From Oscillospiraceae bacterium (GTDB lineage: Bacteria > Bacillota > Clostridia > Oscillospirales > Ruminococcaceae): DNA of 44,443 nt. Shown here piece after piece: positions 33,421 to 42,300 of the stretch. Position numbers and translations under genes: made by a program. Location: assembly GCA_016281125.1 (NCBI GenBank), contig JAEEIA010000038.1:1-44443 (forward strand). Reading direction: 5' to 3'. Below the pieces are notes generated by a model. That model saw only the letters and a program-made list of their open reading frames with translations. It made no database searches and had not been told where the DNA came from. Every line of letters begins with the position of its first letter. Within the stretch, counting starts at the first letter, position 1.

Positions 33421-34941
33421 ATGAAACTACGAAAAACGGCCGCGCTGCTGACCGCTGCATTTCTGCTGCTGACGGGCATCAAGGCGGTCATTCCCGTTTC
33501 CGCTGATACGGAACGCCATACATTCACCGTCGGCTTTGACGCGGAATTTCCGCCCTACGGCTATCAAGACGAATCCGGCGAATACGTCGGCTTTGACCTC
33601 TCCCTCGCAGACGAGGTATGCAAGCGCAGAGGCTGGGCGCTGAACAAGGTGCCGATTGAGTGGAACTCCAAGGATATGGAGCTGAAAACCGGCGCGATTG
33701 ACTGCATCTGGAACGGCTTTACGATCAACGGCAGAGAAAACGACTACACCTGGACCGTGCCGTATGTGGACAATTCACAGGTTGCGATTGTCCGCGCGGA
33801 TTCGGATATTCAGGTGCTCTCGGATCTCTTCGGCAAGATTGTTGCGGTGCAGACAGACAGCTCTGCGCTTGCAGCCTTTACCGGCGAGGACGCGGAGGAA
33901 TCGAATATCGCGCTGGCCAAAACCTTCCGGGAGCTCCGGCAGGTCGGCGACTACAACAGCGCATTCATGAATCTGGAAAGCGGCGCGGTGGACGTCATCT
34001 GCATGGACATCGGCGTTGCGAATTATGAGATCAAAGCGCGCGGCGGCAAATTCCGGATGCTCGATGAGCACATCTCCTCGGAGGAGTACGGCGTCGGCTT
34101 CCTGAAAGGCAATACAGAGCTGCGCGACGAGGTGCAGGAAACCCTGTTTGAGATGCTCGATGACGGCGCCTTTGCCCGAATCGCCGCTGACTGGGAGCTC
34201 ACCGACTGCGTCTGCCTGACACGGGAATCAGCCGCACCGGCGGAAACGCCCAAAGAAGCGGAATCTGTTGATGAAACAGAAAAAAACGGTACAAGCCTTG
34301 CCAATATCTGTATACAGCTGCTCCGGGGCGTCGGCGCATCCCTGGCAATCTTCTTCCTGACGCTGCTCTTTGCGCTGCCGCTCGGCCTGCTGATCGCGTT
34401 CGGCAGAATGAGCAGATTCAAGCCGCTGAGCGCGCTTGTCAAGCTGTATATCTCTGTTGTCCGCGGCACGCCGCTGATGCTCCAGCTGCTCGTGGTGTTC
34501 TTCGGCCCGTATTATCTGTTCCGCGTCAGCACGCCGCCCGGCTACCGCTTCTGGGCCGTCATCATCGGCTTTACGCTGAATTACGCGGCGTATTTCGCAG
34601 AGATTTACCGCTCCGGCATTCAGGCGGTTCCGGTCGGACAGCATGAGGCCTGTGCGATTCTCGGCTATTCCGGCACACAGAAATTCTTCCGGATCATCTT
34701 CCCGCAGATGACCAAGAACATCCTGCCCTCCGTGACGAATGAGGTCATCACGCTGGTCAAGGATACCTCGCTTGCATTCGCCATTTCCTATACGGAAATG
34801 TTTACGCTGGCCAAGCAGGTCGCGGCGGCACAGGCAACAATCCTGCCGCTGTTCATCGCAGGCGTGTTCTACTATGTATTCAACTTCATCGTTGCGTTTG
34901 TCATGGAGCGCATCGAAAAGAAGCTCAGCTATTTCAGATAA
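33421..34941 (+). CDS. Amino-acid ABC transporter: substrate-binding protein fused to permease
   Basis: This 507-residue fusion has a signal/anchor (about 1-28, ending VSADTE). A periplasmic-binding-type domain (about 33-265) has FTVGFDAEFPPYGYQDESG, FDLSLADEVCKR, DCIWNGFTI and the closing YGVGFLKGN. After an acidic linker (about 267-290, AETPKEAESVDETEKN) comes a HisM/GlnP-type permease (about 295-507) with several helices and the ATPase-contact EAA loop (GQHEACAILGYSGTQKFFRIIFPQ). Such fusions are known in Firmicutes GlnP-like systems for glutamine, glutamate or other polar amino acids. The ligand cannot be told here. AAAGGAAGGA precedes ATG 33421. The ATPase gene follows 13 bases later. 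Confidence 0.92.
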   Translation: MKLRKTAALLTAAFLLLTGIKAVIPVSADTERHTFTVGFDAEFPPYGYQDESGEYVGFDLSLADEVCKRRGWALNKVPIEWNSKDMELKTGAIDCIWNGFTINGRENDYTWTVPYVDNSQVAIVRADSDIQVLSDLFGKIVAVQTDSSALAAFTGEDAEESNIALAKTFRELRQVGDYNSAFMNLESGAVDVICMDIGVANYEIKARGGKFRMLDEHISSEEYGVGFLKGNTELRDEVQETLFEMLDDGAFARIAADWELTDCVCLTRESAAPAETPKEAESVDETEKNGTSLANICIQLLRGVGASLAIFFLTLLFALPLGLLIAFGRMSRFKPLSALVKLYISVVRGTPLMLQLLVVFFGPYYLFRVSTPPGYRFWAVIIGFTLNYAAYFAEIYRSGIQAVPVGQHEACAILGYSGTQKFFRIIFPQMTKNILPSVTNEVITLVKDTSLAFAISYTEMFTLAKQVAAAQATILPLFIAGVFYYVFNFIVAFVMERIEKKLSYFR

Positions 34942-34954
34942 GGAGGACAGGAAC

Positions 34955-35713
34955 ATGAATCTGCTTGAAGTGAAGAATCTGAAAAAGAGCTTCGGCGACC
35001 TGGAAGTGCTGAAAAATATCAGCATGGAGGTCGGGGAAGGCGAGGTCGTGTCCATCCTCGGCCCCTCCGGCTCAGGCAAATCGACCTTCCTGCGCTGCAT
35101 CTCCATGCTGGAAACAATCGACGGCGGCTCGCTGGTCTACTGCGGAAAGCAGGCGGTTTCCGAGCAGGACGGCAAGCCGGTCTATGTCCCGAAAAGCGAA
35201 TTGCAGGAGATCCGGCACAGCTTCGGACTGGTATTCCAGAATTTCAATCTGTTTCCGCATTATTCCGTGCTGAAAAATATCACGGACGCGCCAATCCGCG
35301 TTTTGAAGCGCGACAAGGCGGAGGTCATGAAGGAAGCGGAGGCGCTGCTGAAAAAAATGGGGCTTGCCGACAAGGGCAGCTTCTATCCCTATCAGCTTTC
35401 CGGCGGTCAGCAGCAGCGTGTTGCGATTGCGCGGGCGCTTGCGATGAAACCGAAGATGCTGTTCTTCGACGAGCCGACCTCGGCGCTGGATCCGGAGCTG
35501 ACCGCGGAGATCCTCAAGGTATTGAAGGAGCTTGCGAAAGAGAAAATGACCATGCTGATTGTCACGCATGAGATCGGCTTTGCGCGCAGCGTGTCCGATC
35601 ATGTGGTGTTTATGGACGGCGGCGTGATCGTCGAGCAGGGCGACCCGCGCGACGTCATTGACAATCCTTCCAACGAACGCACCCGCGCATTTCTCAAAAA
35701 GATGGAACAGTAA
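34955..35713 (+). CDS. Polar amino-acid ABC transporter ATPase (GlnQ/HisP type)
   Basis: This 252-residue cytoplasmic ATPase has Walker A GPSGSGKS (36-43), the Q-loop in LVFQNFNLFPHYSVLKN, signature LSGGQQQR (about 148-155), Walker B MLFFDEPTSALDPE (about 168-181) and the switch histidine in LIVTHEIGFA. The sequence around the Q-loop and the C-terminal RTRAFLKKM are typical of the polar amino-acid subfamily. AGGAGGACAGGAAC precedes ATG 34955. It is in one operon with the binding-protein/permease fusion. Confidence 0.95.
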   Translation: MNLLEVKNLKKSFGDLEVLKNISMEVGEGEVVSILGPSGSGKSTFLRCISMLETIDGGSLVYCGKQAVSEQDGKPVYVPKSELQEIRHSFGLVFQNFNLFPHYSVLKNITDAPIRVLKRDKAEVMKEAEALLKKMGLADKGSFYPYQLSGGQQQRVAIARALAMKPKMLFFDEPTSALDPELTAEILKVLKELAKEKMTMLIVTHEIGFARSVSDHVVFMDGGVIVEQGDPRDVIDNPSNERTRAFLKKMEQ

Positions 35714-35746
35714 CCGCGCGGAAATCCGCAGGAAAGGAGCCGTATC

Positions 35747-36538
35747 ATGCAGATTCTGGAGCTTGGATACCGTTCCGTGCTGATGCCGCATACGGCGTTC
35801 TCGTACCCGGACGGCGCGGACGGAACGCTGCTGCTGCTGACGGATGCGCCCATGCAGATCACGGCCGGGACGCAGCTTCTGCAAGCGGAATCCGGCGACG
35901 CCGCGGTTATCGCGGAGCATACGCCGCTTGTCTGCAAGGCCGCCGAGCAGCCGCTTTACTATGACTGGGTGCTGTTCCGGCAGGGCGGCGACCGCAGCTT
36001 CTATCAGTCCCTGCAAATCCCGGAAAACACGCTGCTGCGCTTCGGGGACACCGCATTTTTCTCTGTGCTGCTGGAACAGCTCTGTGCTGAGTTTTACGGG
36101 GCGAATGCCAAGCGCAGCGATATGCTGGAATATCTGCTCAAGGCGCTGCTGATCCGTATGGCGGAAACCGGCGGCCCTGTCGCTGAGCAGGCCGCCGCAG
36201 AGCATTCCGATCCACATTACGCGGAGCTGGTGCGGCTGCGGGAGAAAATTTATGCGAATCCGCAGGAGAAGTGGACGGTCGAGCTGCTCTGCTCGGAGGT
36301 CGGCATGAGCCGAAGCTATTTCCAGCTTGTGTACAGGGAAACCTTCGGCATGACCTGCATCGCGGACGTCATCAACTGCAAAATGAACCTCGCCCGCGAG
36401 CTGCTGACCTCGACAAGCTATACGATTGCGCATGTCGCGCAGCTCTGCGGATATGACAACGAGGAACATTTCATGCGGCAGTTCAAGAAGAACAACGGCG
36501 TCACCCCGACCGTCTACCGCCGCACCCACAGCGAATAA
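35747..36538 (+). CDS. AraC-family transcriptional regulator
   Basis: This 263-residue protein has an N-terminal cupin-like ligand domain (about 1-150) and a C-terminal pair of helix-turn-helices (about 165-260). The first is WTVELLCSEVGMSRSYFQLVYRETFGM. The second is YTIAHVAQLCGYDNEEHFMRQFKKNNGVTPTVYRR, a textbook AraC ending. AGGAAAGGAGCC precedes the ATG. It lies 33 bases after the ABC ATPase gene and before a terminator, so it is probably the third gene of that operon and may respond to the transported compound or to an unrelated sugar. Confidence 0.9.
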   Translation: MQILELGYRSVLMPHTAFSYPDGADGTLLLLTDAPMQITAGTQLLQAESGDAAVIAEHTPLVCKAAEQPLYYDWVLFRQGGDRSFYQSLQIPENTLLRFGDTAFFSVLLEQLCAEFYGANAKRSDMLEYLLKALLIRMAETGGPVAEQAAAEHSDPHYAELVRLREKIYANPQEKWTVELLCSEVGMSRSYFQLVYRETFGMTCIADVINCKMNLARELLTSTSYTIAHVAQLCGYDNEEHFMRQFKKNNGVTPTVYRRTHSE

Positions 36539-36586
36539 TGCCGGCAGGCCGGCAGCGATTCTTCACTATTCCGCAGCAAGAGCAAG

Positions 36587-36621
36587 GCGGGCGCAGACGT
36601 CACGGTCGGCGCCCGCTTTTT
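36587..36621 (+). terminator. Terminator of the ABC transporter-AraC operon
   Basis: Eight-base stem GCGGGCGC (36587-36594) / GCGCCCGC (36609-36616) with T5 after it. The loop-side text CACGGTCGGCG matches that in the minus-strand terminator at 28459-28497 (TACGGTCGGCG). Confidence 0.88.
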
Positions 36622-36671
36622 GCGAGAGCAAAAAAATACGTAAAATTCGACATTTTCCGTTTTTCGCTGCA

Positions 36672-36701
36672 TTGACAGACCGGTTCCGGATGTGATATAA
36701 T
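36672..36701 (+). promoter_or_regulatory. Promoter of the CotH-dockerin gene
   Basis: TTGACA (36672-36677), 18-base spacer, TATAAT (36696-36701), with TGA before the -10. The leader is about 35 bases. Confidence 0.85.
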
Positions 36702-36742
36702 GACCGCGAACCCGGAATCAAACAGAACGGAGGACAGTCTAT

Positions 36743-38596
36743 ATGCGTACACACATCACAGCGCGCGCAGCAGCCTGCGGCGCGGCTTTTATGCTGACCT
36801 TAACAGCGGCCGGTCAGCTTCCGGTATCCGCGGCGTCATCTGCGGTTTCTGCACCGGTATTCTCACAGGAAAGCTGCTTTTATGACGCTGCATTTGATCT
36901 GACGCTGACGGCACCGGATGACTGCAAAATCTATTATACGCTGGACGGCAGCGAGCCAACCGGAAATTCCCGGCTGTATGACGGCGCTATCTCTGTCTGT
37001 GACCGCACGCCGGAAGCTAATGTCATATCGGATCAGGCAAACCCGCACAATCCGCCGGACGCGCCCGTCGATAAGGCGACGATTGTCCGTGCGGCAGCGT
37101 ATGATGCATCGGGACGTTTCAGTGAAACCGTGACAAAGACCTATTTCATCGGCTGCGGCCAGAGAGATTACCTGACGGACATTCCGGTGGTTTCGCTGGT
37201 GACGGATCCGGATCACCTGTTCAATGAAGAAACCGGCATTTATGTTGACGGAAACTCCGGTGCGCGGCAGGAATTCAGGCTTCCGAATTATATGCAGAAG
37301 GGACGGGAATGGGAGCGCCCGGCACACTTCACGGTGTTTGAGAACGGAAAAGCCGTTTACAGTGCGAACACCGGCATCCGCATTCACGGGAATTCATCAT
37401 CCATGTCCGCACAAAAGAGCTTCAAGCTCTATTCAAGGAGCGAATACGGCACAAAGAAATTCGCATACGATTTCTTCGGCGGCACAGCCAGGGATGTGAA
37501 CGGCGAACGCATCTCGTCCTTCGATCACATGATTCTGCGGAACGGCGGCAATGACAGCACCCTGAAAATCCGCGACCGGCTGTGTCAGGAGATGGCGGCG
37601 GGGCGCAGCTTCGGTACGCAGGCAAAATCCGAATGCGTCGTATTCCTGGACGGCGAATTCTGGGGGCTTTACAACTTCACCGAAAAGCTGAACGAATCCT
37701 ATCTCGCCGCGCATTACCATGTCAAAAAGGATTCCGTCTGCCTCATCAAGGATCCGCTTGAATATATCGAGGGGGATGTCAAGGGGCTGGATGACTTCCG
37801 GGATCTGATTGCGCTTGCGGAGTCTGACCTGAGCGGCGCAGACGCCTATGACCGGGTTGCAGCCGTCATTGACATCAAGGGCTATGCGGAATATATGGCG
37901 ACGGAGCTGCTCATCGCCAACATTGACTTCAACAACAACAATTTTGCGCTGTGGAAAACAGATACCGCTGACAGCAGCAATCCGTATGCTGACGGGAAAT
38001 GGCGTTTTCTGCTGTACGACACCGAGGAAAGTCAGGGGCGCGGCCCCTATTGCGCGGCCGACACCGACATGTTTGCACGGATGCAGCAGTCCGAGGCATG
38101 GAATATCCGGCTCCTGTTCTCGCTGCTGGAAAGCAGCCCGAGATTCCGGACGGAATTTACAGAGGCGTTTTATTCGGTCTGTGATGAAAATTTCAATAGT
38201 GAACGCGTACTAAAACGCGCAGACGAACTGCTGCTGCGGTATCGGAAAGCGCTCGAAAAATCATATGACCGGTTTGCAGAGCACTATGCGGATTCGGAAA
38301 CGCCGACGGCCGAAAGCCAGCTGAATGAAGATTTTTCGTCGCTGCGGACATTCTGGGAAGACCGTGCGGATTATGCAAAATCGCATCTGGTCAATTATCT
38401 GCAAACGGTTGTCCGCCCCGGAGATGTGAACGGGGATGCACAGGTTGACGCCGCAGATGCAGTGCTGCTCCGGGATCTGCTGCTCGGAAGGCCGGATGCG
38501 GCACTTGCAGATCGGACTTCCGCCGATCTGAACGCCGACGGACGGCTCAGCGCCGCCGATCTGTCAGCGCTGAAGCAGCTGCTCCGGGCAGCATAA
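36743..38596 (+). CDS. Secreted CotH-kinase-family protein with C-terminal dockerin
   Basis: This 617-residue exported protein has a signal peptide (about 1-30, ending PVSAAS). A chitobiase/Fn3-like accessory domain (about 38-135) has IYYTLDGSEPTG. The CotH kinase-like domain (about 150-500) is recognised by IRIHGNSSS, MILRNGGND, KIRDRLCQEMA, FLDGEFWGLYNFTEKLN and WRFLLYDTEES, the last supplying the metal-binding aspartate region. A dockerin (about 558-617) has GDVNGDAQVDAADAVLL and ADLNADGRLSAADLSAL. CotH kinases of spore-formers phosphorylate secreted coat proteins, so here the target could be a surface protein held on the same scaffold. This is inference. GGAGG precedes ATG 36743. It is a single gene with its own promoter and terminator. 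Confidence 0.88.
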   Translation: MRTHITARAAACGAAFMLTLTAAGQLPVSAASSAVSAPVFSQESCFYDAAFDLTLTAPDDCKIYYTLDGSEPTGNSRLYDGAISVCDRTPEANVISDQANPHNPPDAPVDKATIVRAAAYDASGRFSETVTKTYFIGCGQRDYLTDIPVVSLVTDPDHLFNEETGIYVDGNSGARQEFRLPNYMQKGREWERPAHFTVFENGKAVYSANTGIRIHGNSSSMSAQKSFKLYSRSEYGTKKFAYDFFGGTARDVNGERISSFDHMILRNGGNDSTLKIRDRLCQEMAAGRSFGTQAKSECVVFLDGEFWGLYNFTEKLNESYLAAHYHVKKDSVCLIKDPLEYIEGDVKGLDDFRDLIALAESDLSGADAYDRVAAVIDIKGYAEYMATELLIANIDFNNNNFALWKTDTADSSNPYADGKWRFLLYDTEESQGRGPYCAADTDMFARMQQSEAWNIRLLFSLLESSPRFRTEFTEAFYSVCDENFNSERVLKRADELLLRYRKALEKSYDRFAEHYADSETPTAESQLNEDFSSLRTFWEDRADYAKSHLVNYLQTVVRPGDVNGDAQVDAADAVLLRDLLLGRPDAALADRTSADLNADGRLSAADLSALKQLLRAA

Positions 38597-38624
38597 GCCG
38601 CGCTGCGCAGAACGCTCATTTCAC

Positions 38625-38661
38625 GATCCGCTCTCCCTGTTCCGGGGAGGGCGGATTTTTC
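38625..38661 (+). terminator. Terminator of the CotH-dockerin gene
   Basis: Inverted repeat ATCCGCTCTCCC (38626-38637) / GGGAGGGCGGAT (38645-38656) with one mismatch, followed by T5. Confidence 0.85.
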
Positions 38662-38685
38662 AGGATGCCGTTTCAGCAGCCGCCG

Positions 38686-38714
38686 TTGCATTTTGCCGTA
38701 TCATATGGTATACT
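38686..38714 (+). promoter_or_regulatory. SigA-type promoter of sigma module B
   Basis: TTGCAT (38686-38691), 17-base spacer, TATACT (38709-38714), with TGG before the -10. The CATATGGTATACT core matches the promoter of sigma module A. Confidence 0.75.
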
Positions 38715-38748
38715 ATGGACAGCTCAAAAAAAATTTTTTTCGGAAAAG

Positions 38749-38777
38749 TGTAATATCACCGGTGCCGTTGGTGTCTG
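38749..38777 (+). promoter_or_regulatory. Possible ECF-type self-regulated promoter (module B)
   Basis: TGTAAT (38749-38754), 17 bases, TGTCTG (38772-38777), in the same position relative to the sigma gene as TGTAAC-17-GTTCTA in module A. The -10 parts match poorly, so this is tentative. Confidence 0.25.
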
Positions 38778-38824
38778 TCATTTTGAAGCCGCTTCAAAAC
38801 CGAACCGAAAGGATGATGATTACT

Positions 38825-39382
38825 GTGGATGATAAAGAACTGATCAGTCTGTACTTTGCCCGCGACGAAAAAGCAGTCACGGAAACACAGCGCATATTCG
38901 GCGGATACCTGTATACCATCGCGCACAATATTCTTGGAAGCGTACAGGATGCGGAAGAATGTGTCAATGATGTTCTGATGCGCCTCTGGAATCACATCCC
39001 GCCGGCCAAACCGGAGAACGTCTATGCATATTTCGCATCTGTCGCACGGTCCGTCGCAAGCAAGCGCTACAAAATGAAGCACGCGCAGAAGCGCGGCGGC
39101 GGGGAAACGGCACTCGTGCTTGACGAGCTGCATGACTGCTGCACCGATCCTGACACGGTGGAACAGCAGATTGACAGCCGCGCCCTGCGGGAAACGATTG
39201 CCGCGTTTATCGAAACATTAAAACCCGAGCAGCAGACCATTTTTATTCAGCGATACTGGTATGTCTGCCCGATTGAGGACATTGCGGAAGACCTCGGGAT
39301 CTCGAAATCAAAGGTTTCGGTGACCCTGATGCGCACACGCCAGAAGCTCCGGAAACATCTTGAACAGGAGGGATTCTTATGA
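38825..39382 (+). CDS. RNA polymerase ECF-type sigma factor (module B)
   Basis: This is a paralogue of the sigma factor at 6931-7521, 185 residues from this start. Region 2 contains RIFGGYLYTIAHNILGSVQDAEECVNDVLMRLWN. Region 4 has LKPEQQTIFIQRYWYVCPIEDIAEDLGISKSKVSVTLMRTR. The frame is open from 38693, but that stretch overlaps the promoter. GTG 38825 (protein starting VDDKELISLYF) is preferred for its distance from AAAGGA and fit to the family start. ATG 38813 or 38816 are possible. The stop overlaps the ATG of the large membrane partner by 4 bases (ATGA), as in module A. Confidence 0.88.
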   Translation: MDDKELISLYFARDEKAVTETQRIFGGYLYTIAHNILGSVQDAEECVNDVLMRLWNHIPPAKPENVYAYFASVARSVASKRYKMKHAQKRGGGETALVLDELHDCCTDPDTVEQQIDSRALRETIAAFIETLKPEQQTIFIQRYWYVCPIEDIAEDLGISKSKVSVTLMRTRQKLRKHLEQEGFL

Positions 39383-42300
39383 AGCCGATCGACCTTTACG
39401 ACGCCATGGAAGGCATCCCGGATCAGTACATCGAAGCGGCAAAGCCTGCCGTCAAGCGGAAGGGAGAGTCCCGTACAGTCACAACGCAGACAGTACGTGC
39501 AGCGGAGCAGGTACACAGCAGTCCGCACACGCAGAAGCGTCAGAACAGAAAGGACAGTATCCATATGAGTACCATTCAGCCGGTATGGCAGCGCATCACA
39601 ACAGGCCTTGTCGCTGCTGCCGCCTGCGCCGTATTTGTCGGCGGAGGCTGGTTTATCGTTCAGCAGGCAAAACAGAACCGTCAGCAGGAAAACGAAGAAA
39701 GCATGGCGAAATCAGCTCCGAATTTCCTCGGCGGTCTTGGCCGGATCCATGTTGCAAGCGACATGTATCTGATGTATGATAACGAAAAAGCATATTTCAG
39801 CCTGGCAAGCTATGAAGCAAAACGCAGCAGCAGCGAAGTCGGCAAGCTCACGGAGCGTGAACATGCCGCAGAATATCTCTGGGACGGCGAGCAGTTCTGC
39901 CATGCGGAGGACAATGCGCTTTACCGCATCGGCATGGACGGAAAGCATACGGAAAAAACGCCGTTCTATACAATCGACACCGATGAAATCCAGAAGCAGG
40001 TCAGCACAGACATCGTCAGCACCTATTTCCTTGAAACCAAAAAGCTCACGGACGGTTACTATTATGTCTGCTTCGCAATCGGAACCGCAACCGACAAAAC
40101 CGTCAACTGGGACAATCAGGTCTTTGCCTGCATCTATCAGCCGGAAAACGGTCAGCAGGACTTCATCCCGAACGGGCTCATTTCCCAGCCGCATCTCATC
40201 ACGGACGGCAATGATATCATCGTGTCTGAGGCCAACGGCGACCTTTACCGCGTCACACTGAATCCGGTGAACATTGAGGCACTCGGAAACGTGCAGCCGA
40301 CCGCCGCCTTTGAATCAAACTTTGCCCTCTCGGACGGCAGCCTGTACTATATGGCTTCCAAAGCAGAGGACGAGAGCGAAAAGCTCAGCTACGGCAAAAT
40401 CAACCTGAAAACACTCGAATATACGGATGTTCTGGAAACACCGGACTTCACGAACTTTGTTCCCTATAGCGGAGAAATCTACGCGCTCAGCTCTGACGGT
40501 TCAAAGCTGATCTGTGCAGATCCCGACATGAAGCATGTCAAAACGGTCTGCGACTTCAACGGCATGATGACGGAAAAGCAGCAGGCTGCGCTTGCCGAAG
40601 ATATGACACAGCATTCCTATCTGCCGGTGCTGCACGCCGTGGATGACAACTGGTTCATGATTGATCTTTCCTCGGTTGATTCAGCCAGAGGCAAGGCGCT
40701 GATCGACCGCAAGACCATGAAAATGCAGCTCTTCACGCAGAACAGCGCCGATGACATCCCCGAAACGGCCGCAAAGCCCAATATCTACGGCGGTACAGGC
40801 GCACTGCATACGGCTGGGAACATGTGGCTGGTCTATGATGACAGCAATGTGTACTTTGAGTACAGCGCCCTGCGCGGTGAGCGCAATCCTGCTTCTCAGA
40901 TCTCGGATACCGTGCTGTTCAGCAAAGGCAGGGACACGGCACTGATCTATGACGGCAAATACCTCTACACCCACGACGGATTCAACCTGTATCGTCTCGG
41001 AAGCGACGGAAACCCGGAAGCGGAACCGTTCTACACCGTCAGTGACGCAGATATTGCAGCATTCAAAGCAGAAACCGGCGGAAAAGCATATTTGCAGTTC
41101 TTCGGTGTTGACAGACTCACAGAACAGTATTACCATGTCTTCGCACAGCTCGTAGACGATCCGGTCGGACAGAACGTCAGCTACAACCAGACCTTCGCTT
41201 ATCTCTACAATGCGGAAACCGGAGCGTGCCGGGAAATCCCGGATTTCGGAGAGCAGCTGTTATCTTTCCGTTGCGTCAAAAGCGGAGATTACTTCTACTG
41301 CTGCCCGGTCGGCACGGAAAACCTCTGCCGCTTTGACCTTGAACACTACACCTATGAAACCATTGCGAAGCCGGATCCCTATATCATGTGGAACGACTGC
41401 ATTCTGGCAGACAACAACGCCCTGTACTATCTGTCGCCGGGACTGAACAGCAACGGCGAACAGGCCTTTTACGACTTCGCCAAGCCCTGCTACTGCAAAT
41501 ACGATCTGAGCACCGGTACCTCCGGCGTTCTGAGTGAAACACCGGATCTCGATTATTTCGTTCCGTTTGACGGCATGATCTATTTCGTCAGCCTGGACGG
41601 CACAAAGGTTTACTGCGCCGATCCGGAGCTGCAAAACAAAACCCTCCTGATCGACTACGAGCGGGACATTCCGGCAGAGCTCAAGGAAGCTGTTCTTGCC
41701 GCAGAAAAGAAATACAATACGACCGCGCCGATCTCGCGTGTGGACAGCGTCGATGAAAACTATCTCTGCACGCGCCTTGTGGACGGCACGGACATCCTGC
41801 TCAACCGAAAGACCAACCAGCTCCGCTTCTACCGGCGCACCGATTCGGAGAACACGGAACAGATCGCAGTCACTGCGCTGACCACAGCTGCGGAATCCGC
41901 AGCAGCAACGACCACGACCGCCGCCGTCACCGGCGACGAGGAAAACGTGTTCGGCGGCTGGGGAAGGCTGTATCCCGTTGACTGGGACAATCACGGCGCC
42001 GTCGCACTGTACCGTGACAGCAACAACTATTACTTCTTTGACGGAACAGAGGAGAAGTGGTACCGCTGCCCGCTTGCAGGCGGTGAAAAGGAACCGCTGC
42101 CCGCGCGCATCAACGGCGCACAGGCACCGCACAGGCCGTTCATCTCCGACGGCGAACGCGTTTACTCCAAGGACATGATCGTTTATTCCGACGGCAATGC
42201 GTCAAATTCGTTTGATACCGCACAGATCCGCGCATATCTGGACGAGCTGAATGACGATGCAACGGACAACGGCTATTACTACGAATGCCAGAATATCTGG

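Noticed and set aside
35072-36529. A 485-codon minus-strand open frame
   Set aside because: It is antisense to the ABC ATPase and AraC genes, both certain.
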